From JOPF133 sp052144935 (GTDB taxonomy: Bacteria > Acidobacteriota > Terriglobia > Bryobacterales > Bryobacteraceae): DNA of 11,166 bases. The translations under genes and the position numbers were made by a program. The first letter of the stretch is position 1, and each line of letters starts with the position of its first letter. Positions 1 to 7,126 of the stretch are shown here, one piece after another. The stretch covers positions 1 through 11,166 of the forward strand of contig JBKQPR010000152.1 of the NCBI GenBank assembly GCA_052144935.1, in the 5' to 3' direction. Below the pieces are notes generated by a model. It had not been told where the DNA came from and ran no database searches. It saw only the letters and a list, made by a program, of their open reading frames with translations.

Positions 1-315
1 CTGACAGCGAACACAATATGCGGCCCACGGTACGGCACCGAGACGCTTCGGGTTGATCGCGGTGTCGCACCGCAGGCACACACCGTAGCTGCCATCCTCA
101 ATGCGTGCGAGGGCGCTGCAAATACTGCGAAGGAGTTTCGATTCCCGGTCCAAAGTACGGATTGCCAGTTCGCGTTCGCCGGCAAACTGCACTTCGTCCA
201 TCGTATCAGCCGTCTTCTCGATGGCAATGTCTTCCCGGCTCCTGAGGCCAAAGGAGAGTTCCGTCTTCTTGCCTTCCAGCATCGCGTGGTAACGTTCGAT
301 TTCGGAACGACTCAT
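1..315 (-). CDS. DksA/TraR-family zinc-finger regulator, C-terminus cut by window edge
   Basis: The minus strand reads 105 codons with no stop before the window edge. The C-terminal part has the DksA/TraR zinc-finger layout: Y-G-V-C-L-R-C, then I-N-P-K-R-L-G-A-V-P, then Y-C-V-R-C-Q, giving two C-x2-C pairs about 17 residues apart. The N-terminal half is charged and helical (DTMDEVQFAGERELAIRTLD), as in the coiled coil of this family. Family members bind the RNA polymerase secondary channel and tune transcription, often with ppGpp. Three ATG codons lie in a row (313-321). The AGGAGG at 322-327 touches the first and lies 6 nt from the third, so the third (315) is chosen. Only a few C-terminal residues should be missing. 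The zinc finger is seen directly; the target promoters are unknown. Confidence 0.88.
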   Translation of the reverse strand, partial: MSRSEIERYHAMLEGKKTELSFGLRSREDIAIEKTADTMDEVQFAGERELAIRTLDRESKLLRSICSALARIEDGSYGVCLRCDTAINPKRLGAVPWAAYCVRCQ

Positions 316-321
316 CATCAT

Positions 322-327
322 CCTCCT
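322..327 (-). promoter_or_regulatory. Shine-Dalgarno that decides among three tandem ATGs
   Basis: A perfect AGGAGG on the minus strand is followed at once by ATGATGATG. Only the third ATG has normal spacing (6 nt), so it is the likely start of the DksA/TraR gene. The second has 3 nt and the first has none. Confidence 0.6.
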
Positions 328-535
328 GTGCCTTGCCCTTCATCTGCCCGGATAGCGAGACCTGCCAGCCTGCGAGGATTGGCTCTTCGCACATTCCCCG
401 CGAGAGCAATTCTGAATGATTTTATTGGGAAATGCTGCATTATCGAAGGTTATTCTGGAAATATTCCCGCCGCACCCTTCCCCAAGGACCCGACCGTCGT
501 GTCCTCAACCACCTCGTCAACCGGCTCACCAAGAT

Positions 536-784
536 CACTTCATCTCCGCTGCCACGCGAAAGCGAATGAAGGAAGCTCAACGACTCCGGTGGGCCAAAAT
601 CCGGGGAAAGTCTGCGCCGCCAGCGCCAGCTAAAGCCCCAAAGAAACGGAAGCTGTCGGCGGCTGGTAGAAAGGTCATCTCTGAGGCCGGTAAGAAGCGG
701 TGGCGTTTATAGAAGGCGGCAGGGAAAGCGCAATCGACACCGGCAAAGAAGGCCGCACCCGCTCGGAAGACGTCCGCTGCTTAG
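536..784 (+). pseudogene. Decayed lysine/alanine-rich tail with two SAA...RW repeats
   Basis: One frame encodes two copies of a short basic repeat, SAATRKRMKEAQRLRWAK and then SAAGRKVISEAGKKRWRL, separated by a Pro/Ala/Lys linker. After a TAG at 710-712 the same frame continues as a histone-H1-like stretch (KAAGKAQSTPAKKAAPARK), until a second TAG at 782-784. Coding character on both sides of a stop suggests a mutated gene. Upstream in this frame (416-535) the translation is proline-rich and not protein-like, so the true N-terminus is missing or frameshifted. From memory, such SAA-R-x-x-x-x-A-x-x-x-R-W repeats close many small hypothetical proteins in acidobacteria; their function is unknown to me. 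An alternative is a short real ORF (416-712) ending at the first TAG. Confidence 0.4.
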
Positions 785-933
785 AAGGACGCGTGAAAGT
801 CCCACGAGAGCGGCGAAGAAGGCGGGCGCACGGCAAGAAGAGGACTCCCGCCCACGGGACTTCCGCTAAGCCCTTGGAGGGCGAAAGAGAGTAACCCAGG
901 GCGCGAGGACTGGGTCGCGGCAGCCAATTGTCA

Positions 934-949
934 GCCTCGGAAACGAGGC
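934..949 (-). terminator. GNRA-loop hairpin downstream of the glycosidase gene
   Basis: A perfect 6-bp stem, GCCTCG/CGAGGC, closes a 4-nt loop (GAAA on plus, TTTC on minus). It lies about 60 nt past the stop of the minus-strand gene at 1009. There is no U-tract, so it is at best a weak terminator or 3'-end stabiliser. A second, imperfect GC hairpin (978-993) lies closer to the stop. Confidence 0.25.
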
Positions 950-1008
950 ACATGAACCACCGGCGGCCTGCTCTTCCGCCCCCTTTCCGGGGCTGAAAAA
1001 CACCAACC

Positions 1009-2787
1009 TCACGGTGTCACGACAAACGTCATTTTGTTGAAGTCCACCGTGACTTCCACGCCGGAGGCCCATTTGGTGCGTTGGACGGCGTGATCGTCGC
1101 TCAGGTACTCGTGGGAGAGCATCTCGTCGTAGCCTAACCGGCGAGCCACCGGGCCGATGTTCTTGTAGCTTTCGGCGAAGCGTTTAGAATCCTTGCGCCA
1201 TGTTGCCATGTCGAACATGTACATGGGCGGCGTGCCGTAGAGAATGTTGAACAAGTCGCGGCGATCCCACACCTCCGGCACCTTGTTGTTGTAATCGCCC
1301 CAATACCACTGCGACACGACACACTCGTGGTAAACCAACTCCCACAGCGGGATTCGGTAAAAGTGGCCCACCTGGAATTTCAGGAAATCGGGCGTGGGCT
1401 CCTTGTACTTGATCATGTCGCGGCCGGCGTCGGGCAGACGATAGGGCCCGAGGCTGAGCATCCCCTCGTAATAATCCACAAAGGGCACGGAGGGGTCGAT
1501 GCCGGTCTCGGTTCCGGTCACGAGTTTGAGATCGCGGCTAGCATATTCGAGGAGCTGCATCTTGTATTTGCGATCTTCGCTGCGAGTCAAGGGGTGGGCG
1601 GGATTGTAATCCTCGCGCCACGGCGAGGCGGTAGTGGTGTCGATGAAATAGGCCTTGAGGGGCGCGCGGGCGAGCTCCTGCGGAATGCGCTGTCGAGCCC
1701 GTTCGAGCTGGCGCGAGGAAGAGATGACACCTCCCTGGAAGATGGCCTGGGTTCCGTCCGGGTTATTGCGGTGGTGCGCCCAGCCTTTCATCCAGTCGCC
1801 GCTTGGGAGCCATACCAAATCCTCGGGCCAACCTTCCTTCTTGAGGCCAATGGGAGCATCGGGCGGCCACACGTCCTGAAAGATGTCATAGCGGCCGGGG
1901 AGATAACCGAGTTTGGCGATCTCCTCCACCTGTTGCCGGTTTCCATCGCCGCTCCACAGCACTCGCTCTACGCCGAGCGACTTCATCTCTCTGGCGATCC
2001 CGACTTTGTCGTTGTCCCAGCTCCAAATGTTAGCGGCGCCGATCAGCAGATCGACGTTGGGATTCTCCTTGCGTTTTTCGGCTAGGGTCTTGAAGAGACC
2101 GGTCTGGCGCGCATACTCGCGATAACGTTTGGCCTGCGCCACGTAGCCGCCTTTATCCAGGAAGATGTAGCGGATCTTGCGCGCGTAGGCAAATTCCTGG
2201 CGCGAAGCCTCCCACATGGGCCGGATGAAAAGGCCCGCGCCGGGCTGGCGGGCGATATCGATGCGCGCGTCGTCGGGAGTTTCGATGATGGCCATGACGC
2301 CGGCACCGCTGGAACGGTCGAAGACGCCGAACCACGGCATGGAGATGCCGTGTCCGCCATAGGCGATGAGCTGGCGCGGCGGGATGGTGGCGTCGTCCAC
2401 GGGATAGAGGATGCCTTCATTCATGGGGACCACGAGCGAGGTCCCGGTGGAGGTGACGAAGGGCAACGGAAAGCCCAACAGGTTCGCGAGTGGGCCCTGC
2501 CCGTTCAGCTTGAACTCGAGCTCTGGAGCGGCAGCGTCGAGCGAGAGTTCGGCCTGATACTGATCGTTCGCGTACAGGGCCTTGCCTTCGGCGATGGAAA
2601 TGGTCTTCCAGGCGATGGCGGGGCGGACCGGCTTTTGTTCCCACGCGGTCTGGGCAGCTTTGACGGAGACATGAAGCGCGCCGGTCGAAGGATCGACGAT
2701 CACATCCAGGAAGCGGCTGGAAAGGCGCAGGTCCTGGGCGGGAGCGGCGCTGGTGGCGATCAGCAGCAGTGCAGCGATGGATCGCAT
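1009..2787 (-). CDS. Putative secreted glycoside hydrolase (GH101/GH129-like TIM barrel)
   Basis: The 592-residue product opens with a Sec signal peptide (MRSIAALLLIATSAAPAQ). An N-terminal beta-rich region (about 20-190) precedes a TIM-barrel-like catalytic part (about 240-530) and a short beta tail. The barrel shows W-S-W-D, V-L-W-S-G-D, F-I-D-T-T-T, G-T-E-T-G and a late W-Y-W-G-D. D383 in I-D-T-T-T and E427 in G-T-E-T-G are my candidates for catalytic carboxylates. The layout resembles the GH101/GH129/DUF5696 group, whose known members act on alpha-linked GalNAc, but the substrate here is inferred only. An in-frame TTG lies nine codons upstream (2814). I chose the ATG at 2787 because the signal peptide begins there; no clear Shine-Dalgarno supports either start. 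The gene is divergent from the isomerase-like gene across about 195 bp, which suggests shared control. The exact family is uncertain. Confidence 0.7.
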   Translation of the reverse strand: MRSIAALLLIATSAAPAQDLRLSSRFLDVIVDPSTGALHVSVKAAQTAWEQKPVRPAIAWKTISIAEGKALYANDQYQAELSLDAAAPELEFKLNGQGPLANLLGFPLPFVTSTGTSLVVPMNEGILYPVDDATIPPRQLIAYGGHGISMPWFGVFDRSSGAGVMAIIETPDDARIDIARQPGAGLFIRPMWEASRQEFAYARKIRYIFLDKGGYVAQAKRYREYARQTGLFKTLAEKRKENPNVDLLIGAANIWSWDNDKVGIAREMKSLGVERVLWSGDGNRQQVEEIAKLGYLPGRYDIFQDVWPPDAPIGLKKEGWPEDLVWLPSGDWMKGWAHHRNNPDGTQAIFQGGVISSSRQLERARQRIPQELARAPLKAYFIDTTTASPWREDYNPAHPLTRSEDRKYKMQLLEYASRDLKLVTGTETGIDPSVPFVDYYEGMLSLGPYRLPDAGRDMIKYKEPTPDFLKFQVGHFYRIPLWELVYHECVVSQWYWGDYNNKVPEVWDRRDLFNILYGTPPMYMFDMATWRKDSKRFAESYKNIGPVARRLGYDEMLSHEYLSDDHAVQRTKWASGVEVTVDFNKMTFVVTP

Positions 2788-2941
2788 ACCACTATGGTGA
2801 CAGACGGTCGCCAAGAAGCAAAGGATGCCAGGAAAACACGCGGATCTTTCGCCGGCGGCGAAATTCCCCGCGCCTCAACGGTCGTCGTCCCGGCGCGCAC
2901 CCATGTGGCGCCCGCCGACCAGCGCGCCCCTGAGAGCTTTC

Positions 2942-2950
2942 TGATATGAT
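2942..2950 (+). promoter_or_regulatory. Extended -10 promoter candidate for the isomerase gene
   Basis: TGA-TATGAT fits an extended -10 (TGn plus five of six TATAAT bases). No good -35 is seen at 16-18 bp, as is common for extended -10 promoters. Transcription would begin near 2957, downstream of the ATG at 2946, which supports translation from the GTG at 2982. Confidence 0.35.
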
Positions 2951-2981
2951 GCATCGAGTAGCCGGGTTGAACGGAGGCCTC

Positions 2982-3935
2982 GTGAAATCAAGCGCCCGCA
3001 CTCACACGACGCGCCGCGCGATTCTGCAGTCCGCGCTCGCGGTAGCTGCGGCCCGCGCCGCCACTGCTCATTGGAAGCCTAAACTGGGCGTCTACTGCCG
3101 CTATTCGCCCGCCAACATCGCCTTCGCCGGACAGGAGGGATTCACCTGCCTGCAACTGGCCGCTGGAGGCCCTATCTCGCCGGACTCGACCGACGAGCAA
3201 CTCGCAGAAGTGAAGCGCTCGATTGTAGCCAACGGGCTGACCTTGGTCGCGCTGAACGGAGGCGGGAATCATCTCGACTCCGCCGCCCCGCAGCGGTTCG
3301 TGAAAATCATCGAGCTCGCCGGCCGCCTGGGCGTGTCGTTCATCGGCGGTTCATCTGGCGCTATCGCCGGCCGGCCACTCGATGAGCAGGTGCAGGCGAT
3401 TGTCAAGGCTTACGAAACGCAGTACTTCCCCTCATGCGAGAAGTACAAAGTCAGAATCCTCTGGGAGCCCTACGTCAATCCCGCCAATATCGCCACTAGC
3501 CCGGTGGCCTTCGCCGCGCTGCTCCGCGCGTTCAACGACTCGCCGTATGTCGGTATCCAGATGGACCCGTCGCATCTCGCCTGGCAGATGATCGACCCCG
3601 TCGAAGCCACACGCGAATTCGCCCAATACATTTTCAACGTCCATCTCAAGGACACCGAAATCCTCTGGCCTCTAGTGCGCCGCGGTGGCATTCAGCCGGT
3701 CGACAACGCCAAGTGGTGGCGCTTCCGGCTGCCGGGCTCGGGGGTGATCGATTGGAAGGGCTTTTTCACCGCCCTAGCCGATGCAGGATACACCGGCGGG
3801 CTGAACATTGAAAATGAGGATCAGTTCTACTACCCGAGCTACGACGCCACCGATTTCACCGAGGCCTTCAAAGAAGGCTTCCGCGTAGCGCACGCCTATG
3901 TGCGCCAATTCGTGCCGCCGGGCACCCAGAAGTGA
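2982..3935 (+). CDS. Sugar phosphate isomerase/epimerase-like TIM barrel, Tat-exported
   Basis: The 317-residue protein starts with a twin-arginine type signal (T-T-R-R-A-I-L-Q followed by an Ala-rich hydrophobic run). A xylose-isomerase-like barrel follows. Likely metal ligands are E162 (L-W-E-P), D195 and H198 (M-D-P-S-H), H221 (N-V-H-L-K-D) and E277 or E279 (N-I-E-N-E-D), the spacing expected of the AP-endonuclease-2/sugar isomerase superfamily. It probably isomerises or epimerises a sugar outside the cytoplasm; the substrate is unknown. The start is GTG with GGAGG 4 nt upstream. Two earlier ATGs (2946, 2949) give 329 or 328 residues but lack a Shine-Dalgarno and overlap the -10 candidate. 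The divergent glycosidase suggests a joint role in glycan use. Confidence 0.85.
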   Translation: MKSSARTHTTRRAILQSALAVAAARAATAHWKPKLGVYCRYSPANIAFAGQEGFTCLQLAAGGPISPDSTDEQLAEVKRSIVANGLTLVALNGGGNHLDSAAPQRFVKIIELAGRLGVSFIGGSSGAIAGRPLDEQVQAIVKAYETQYFPSCEKYKVRILWEPYVNPANIATSPVAFAALLRAFNDSPYVGIQMDPSHLAWQMIDPVEATREFAQYIFNVHLKDTEILWPLVRRGGIQPVDNAKWWRFRLPGSGVIDWKGFFTALADAGYTGGLNIENEDQFYYPSYDATDFTEAFKEGFRVAHAYVRQFVPPGTQK

Positions 3936-3969
3936 AGACTGATCGCAGCGGAAGGCTGCTGGTGGTTGG

Positions 3970-4299
3970 GTGTTCCGGCGCGCCAGCGATCTTGTACCTG
4001 AGGTCGACATCGCCCTGCTCACGCAGTTCCTCTCCCAGCTTCGGGACCGCGCCGCGGATGTCTCCGACGATGTATTCCCTGCGACGCTCGAGTTCATCGC
4101 ATCGGCGGAGGCGCCCAGCCCGGGCTTGCTGATGGGACTTGGCAAATACCTGTTTGTTTCGCACCGGCTGCTGATGCTGGAGGACAACGACGAGAACAGC
4201 GACACGTTCAGCGTGAATGGCGCGCAGATCGGCAATTTTTCCGACCTCCGCATGAGCACGATCCCCGATGAAGCACGGGAGTACCACGGGAGTACATAG
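3970..4299 (+). CDS. Hypothetical protein, small acidic
   Basis: This 109-residue ORF starts at GTG, 35 nt after the isomerase stop, on the same strand. I do not recognise the product. Codon use is strongly GC-rich at third positions and the composition is natural (many D/E, amphipathic segments such as L-T-Q-F-L-S-Q-L-R-D-R), so it looks coding rather than a shadow. No signal peptide or membrane helix is visible. No good Shine-Dalgarno precedes the GTG, and the frame stays open back to 3943, so the N-terminus may be lost by truncation. It may form an operon or module with the next ORF, 15 nt downstream. Confidence 0.5.
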   Translation: MFRRASDLVPEVDIALLTQFLSQLRDRAADVSDDVFPATLEFIASAEAPSPGLLMGLGKYLFVSHRLLMLEDNDENSDTFSVNGAQIGNFSDLRMSTIPDEAREYHGST

Positions 4300-4313
4300 A
4301 GGCTACCGTCAGA

Positions 4314-4613
4314 GTGTTGACCACCCGCAACCGGGCGAATTACGATCCAGTGGCCGCCTATGGACTTGCCTACCAGATGCTGCCCAAGGCCGTGGGCCTG
4401 ACGCCCGACCAGGTGGACAAACTGCAGGAAGCCCTGGCGGAGCTGCAAGCGGCAATCAGTTCCGCTGCTTCGCAAGTGCGGTCCAACCTTACCTCAACGG
4501 GCGATCCGAACTCCGAGGACGAGGCCGCCAAGCGCGCCCGCCTGATGGCGGTGATCTTCAATGCGTTAGTACCTTTGTCGTTAGATTCGGCTCAAATCCG
4601 GCAGAAAATTTAA
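4314..4613 (+). CDS. Hypothetical protein, helical
   Basis: This 99-residue ORF starts at GTG with a GAGG about 11 nt upstream. I do not recognise it. The centre is strongly helical and Ala/Gln/Leu-rich (V-D-K-L-Q-E-A-L-A-E-L-Q-A-A), likely an amphipathic helix or coiled coil. It follows the previous ORF by 15 nt in another frame, so the pair may be translated together. Its TAA overlaps the stop codon of the converging minus-strand gene within TTAA (4610-4613), which leaves no room for a terminator between them. Confidence 0.5.
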   Translation: MLTTRNRANYDPVAAYGLAYQMLPKAVGLTPDQVDKLQEALAELQAAISSAASQVRSNLTSTGDPNSEDEAAKRARLMAVIFNALVPLSLDSAQIRQKI

Positions 4614-5383
4614 GAGGCCATCTTTTGTGCCTTGGACAGTTCCTGCCGGATTTCGAACTCCTTCACCCGTAAACCCGTGGCCACCACCTGTCGGCCAAGC
4701 GGGGTCAAGTAGTACCGGTAGCCATGCGGCGTCTTTTTGACCAGGCCGTGCGTTCGCAACCCCTTGATGAGGCGCGACACCTGCCCGCTGCTGCGTCCCG
4801 GCAAACGCTCCCTCAGCGTCTTGTTCTGCATCCCTCCGAGACAGAACTCTCCCTGAGCGATGGCCTCCAGCACCTCTACGTCCCCGGCGTCGAAAAAATT
4901 GACGCCCGGATAGCTCCGCCCTGCCTCCGTCGTCTTGCGGCTCACTCCGAACAGCTTCTCCAGCCCTCCACGCGGATCCTCCAGCGCCGCCAGAAACGCC
5001 GCATAGCGCGCGTTACAGGCCGCCGTCACCTCCCGTAGCGCGCCCAGACTGTAGATCGTCTTCTTCATCGGCGCATACTTGTGGACTACGCTTCCATCGC
5101 GTTGTTCTACCCCTCGGTAGTGCCTGAATTGTGTGACATCCTTGACCGTGGTCTCGATCCGCAGGATATGTCCAAACTTGTCGTACATCTTGATGGAAAC
5201 CATCCCCATGCTGTGCCGAATCCGTGTCCCTTCGATCCGCGTGTTGTACCGATTCCCCATTTCCCCTTGATAATTGCGGTTCAGTTTCTTGCCCAGAAAC
5301 GTGTTGCTGACGAATTTGTAGCGGCAGTACGCCGGCCACCGCGGACCGCTCGTGAAATGCGCGCGCAACCCATCCTTGTGCAT
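4610..5383 (-). CDS. 5'-truncated member of a multicopy family with C-terminal winged helix
   Basis: The 257-residue ORF has two parts. The first carries L-G-K-K-L-N-R-N-Y-Q-G-E-M-G-N, G-T-R-I-R-H-S-M-G and I-K-M-Y-D-K-x5-R-I-E (Y67, K69, R75, E77). The second (about 163-240) looks like a MarR-type winged helix: an S-S-G-Q-V-S-R-L-I-K-G-L-R recognition helix, then G-Y-R-Y-Y-L-T-P-L-G-R. From memory, relatives are over 400 residues, with an N-terminal half that is missing here; the first 25 or so residues look foreign to the family. No Shine-Dalgarno precedes the ATG, and the frame stays open upstream to a TAA near 5480 without another Met. It is therefore probably a remnant. The function is unknown; Y-D-K plus R-x-E resembles replication initiators (inference). 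It is related to the fossil gene at 8866-9452. Confidence 0.6.
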   Translation of the reverse strand: MHKDGLRAHFTSGPRWPAYCRYKFVSNTFLGKKLNRNYQGEMGNRYNTRIEGTRIRHSMGMVSIKMYDKFGHILRIETTVKDVTQFRHYRGVEQRDGSVVHKYAPMKKTIYSLGALREVTAACNARYAAFLAALEDPRGGLEKLFGVSRKTTEAGRSYPGVNFFDAGDVEVLEAIAQGEFCLGGMQNKTLRERLPGRSSGQVSRLIKGLRTHGLVKKTPHGYRYYLTPLGRQVVATGLRVKEFEIRQELSKAQKMAS

Positions 5384-5546
5384 GACCTTAATCGGGTTGG
5401 TAATCGGTGTGCCCGCGGCTGGATATGGGCCGGCATGCCGCGCTTCGCGGATCGACCCCCGGAAGGCGCTGCGGGACGATTAGCAGCCGCCGCTCTCAGA
5501 CGCGCCGCGTCGCTGTTCTAATCTTTCCATGTAACCTTTTCTGCAT

Positions 5547-5569
5547 CCGTCAGTACTGAAAGCTGACGG
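5547..5569 (+). promoter_or_regulatory. Perfect 7-bp dyad in the leader of the DUF4097 gene
   Basis: CCGTCAG and CTGACGG form a perfect inverted repeat with a 9-nt spacer, ending 24 nt before the start codon and just upstream of the strong Shine-Dalgarno (AAAGGAGG). It could be an operator or an mRNA leader hairpin. No T-tract follows, so it is not a classical terminator. Confidence 0.35.
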
Positions 5570-5592
5570 CGGATTCCGCAAAGGAGGGTTCC

Positions 5593-6417
5593 ATGAGATC
5601 GGCACTTGCCACCGCGGCCTACATAGGTCTGTTCTCTTCCACAGGGGTTATTCCGCTATTTGCTCAAATGCAGAACAACACCGAAAAACAAATGACTTGC
5701 AACAACCGCACCTACGGTGGGGACCGTGCGCAGCATTGCGATATCCGCGAGCAGACGTTGCCCTCCATCGGGCGCCTCAGCGCAGAGAGCCACAACGGAG
5801 CCGCGACGATCAAAGGCTGGCTGCGGAGCGATGTCCTGGTTCGCGCGCGCGTCGAATCAGCGGCCGAGTCGCAAGCCGCCGCGGATCAGCTCGCGAGCCA
5901 GGTCTCGATCGATAGCGTCGGTGGACAGGTGCGCTCCATGGGGCCGGATTCCCTTGACAATGCCTGGTGGAGCGTCAGTTACGAAATTTTCGTTCCGCAG
6001 GCCACCGATCTGAGTGTCACGACGCACAATGGCGAAGTCGCGATCTCTGACGTGCGCGGCCAGATCCGCTTCGACGCTCGCAACGGAGCTGTGTCACTGA
6101 AGCGCGTAGCCGGAGATGTAGGCGGCGAAACTCATAATGGCGAAATTCAGGTGGGGCTGATGGGTTCGCTTTGGGAAGGACGGCAATTGAAGGTCAGTAC
6201 GCACAACGGCGGCATTATCGTGGCGATGCCGGCAGGTTACTCGGCGCACGTCCAGGCAGAGACGGACAGGGGACGCATCCAGTCGGATTTCCCCATTACA
6301 GTGACCGGCGAGTTGAGACATGGGCTGGTGGACACGAATATCGGCTCCGGCGGTTCGCTGATTCATCTCACAACGCATAACGGCGAAGTCATGCTGAAGC
6401 GCGTTGGATCGCAGTAG
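5593..6417 (+). CDS. Exported DUF4097-type repeat protein
   Basis: The 274-residue protein begins with a signal peptide ending near P-L-F-A-Q. The mature part consists of short beta-strand repeats typical of DUF4097/adhesin-like beta-solenoids. Recurring H-N-G turns lie at residues 67, 145, 181, 204 and 262, with an R-N-G variant at 163, several in the form T-H-N-G-E-V followed by a hydrophobic strand. Two cysteines (36 and 49) near the mature N-terminus could pair. The start is well supported by GGAGG with 5-nt spacing. The biochemical role of the family is not established; a periplasmic or surface role is inferred. The gene stands alone between a converging remnant and a gene-poor GC-rich stretch. 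Confidence 0.8.
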   Translation: MRSALATAAYIGLFSSTGVIPLFAQMQNNTEKQMTCNNRTYGGDRAQHCDIREQTLPSIGRLSAESHNGAATIKGWLRSDVLVRARVESAAESQAAADQLASQVSIDSVGGQVRSMGPDSLDNAWWSVSYEIFVPQATDLSVTTHNGEVAISDVRGQIRFDARNGAVSLKRVAGDVGGETHNGEIQVGLMGSLWEGRQLKVSTHNGGIIVAMPAGYSAHVQAETDRGRIQSDFPITVTGELRHGLVDTNIGSGGSLIHLTTHNGEVMLKRVGSQ

Positions 6418-6482
6418 CTCCACATCTCCGGGCGCGCGGCGTGAGGCCGCATTTGAAGTTCGCGCAGGCAGCGCGCCGCGGG

Positions 6483-6615
6483 CGGGGAGGACGATGCGCT
6501 CGGCGAGATGCACGAGGCCCATGCCGCTTTCGCCCAGCTTCTGCTTGATGCGGTAGGGACCGAAGTCCCAAAGGGGAGCCGGATCGGGCAGCGCGCCGAC
6601 TATGCGCTGGGCTGT
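6483..6615 (-). pseudogene. Shard of a Ser/Thr protein kinase N-lobe
   Basis: The minus strand encodes W-D-F-G-P-Y-R-I-K-Q-K-L-G-E-S-G-M-G-L-V-H-L-A-E-R, matching the start of bacterial Pkn-type kinases (G-P-Y-R-I-x-x-x-L-G-E-G-G-M-G-x-V-Y-L-A). The central glycine of the phosphate loop is Ser here. Directly after A-E-R the family similarity ends: no VAIK lysine and no catalytic loop follow. Only about 35 codons of the domain remain, inside GC-rich DNA. I read it as a relic left by recombination or deletion; an alternative is a coincidental short match, which the length of the motif makes unlikely. Confidence 0.5.
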
Positions 6616-6644
6616 TGCTATCACCGCCGCCGCGCGCATAGACG

Positions 6645-7075
6645 CTCCCGGCCCGCGGTCGCATGGCCGCCGCCCACGGCGCCGCGGCACCAGCTTGCTG
6701 GCGCGCGGGTGGCCGCTCTCGGCCCGCGTTCGCAGGGCCGCCCCCCCAGCGCGGGGCGGGTGGCCCGCGGTGGCGCCGGCAGCGAGCCGAGAAACCGGCA
6801 CCGCCGGGCGGAGATGCGTCACGCGCCCCCACGCCGGCATCGTCATGCGCGCCGTTTGGCGCACGTCGGGATCGGCCCGCCAGCAGCCGCAGGAGACCGA
6901 GGAGCCGTCCACCAGCCTGCCGCCCCGCGGTTAGACGTTCTCGGCCCGCGTTCGCAGGGCCGCCGCCTACCGCGCCGCGGGCGGGCCGCCGGGCGGAAAC
7001 GGCACCGCCAGCAAGCCGCAGGAGGACAAGAGAGGTTCGGCCTGGCGGCCGGCAGGGCGCGGACGCCCCCCCCCG
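6645..7075. repeat. GC-rich degenerate repeat region
   Basis: This stretch is very GC-rich and its long open frames encode only Arg/Pro/Ala-rich, low-complexity peptides, so I call no gene here. A 26-bp unit beginning TCTCGGCCCGCGTTCGCAGG occurs exactly at 6717-6742 and 6939-6964, with a diverged copy at 6645-6674. A second shared element, GCCAGCA(A)GCCGCAGGAG, lies near 6880 and 7007. It looks like an old, partly decayed tandem array with a period near 220 bp. Confidence 0.55.
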
Positions 7076-7126
7076 CGGAAGACGATGACGTGAATCTTCG
7101 CTAAATTCCGCACGGTTTTCTGTAGC

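Noticed and set aside
978..993. GC hairpin as intrinsic terminator of the glycosidase gene
   Set aside because: The stem is only 5 bp and the T-run lies before rather than after the hairpin on the minus strand.
1327..2085. Plus-strand ORF of 252 residues
   Set aside because: It is fully antisense to the glycosidase gene, whose signal peptide and barrel motifs make it the real one.
3774..4475. Minus-strand ORFs across 3774-4475
   Set aside because: They overlap the isomerase end and two better coding frames on the plus strand and have no recognisable domain.
5530..5551. ECF-sigma promoter (TGTAACC ... CGTC) before the DUF4097 gene
   Set aside because: The gap between AAC and GTC is about 13 nt, shorter than the usual 16-17.
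6094..6912. Minus-strand ORF of 272 residues
   Set aside because: Apart from the kinase shard it is antisense to the DUF4097 gene or GC-rich repeat translation.
6645..7075. CRISPR array
   Set aside because: Repeats are few, unevenly spaced, GC-rich and diverged; no regular spacers.
6508..7104. Plus-strand Arg/Pro/Ala-rich ORFs
   Set aside because: They are open only because of extreme GC content; the composition is low-complexity and no SD is present.
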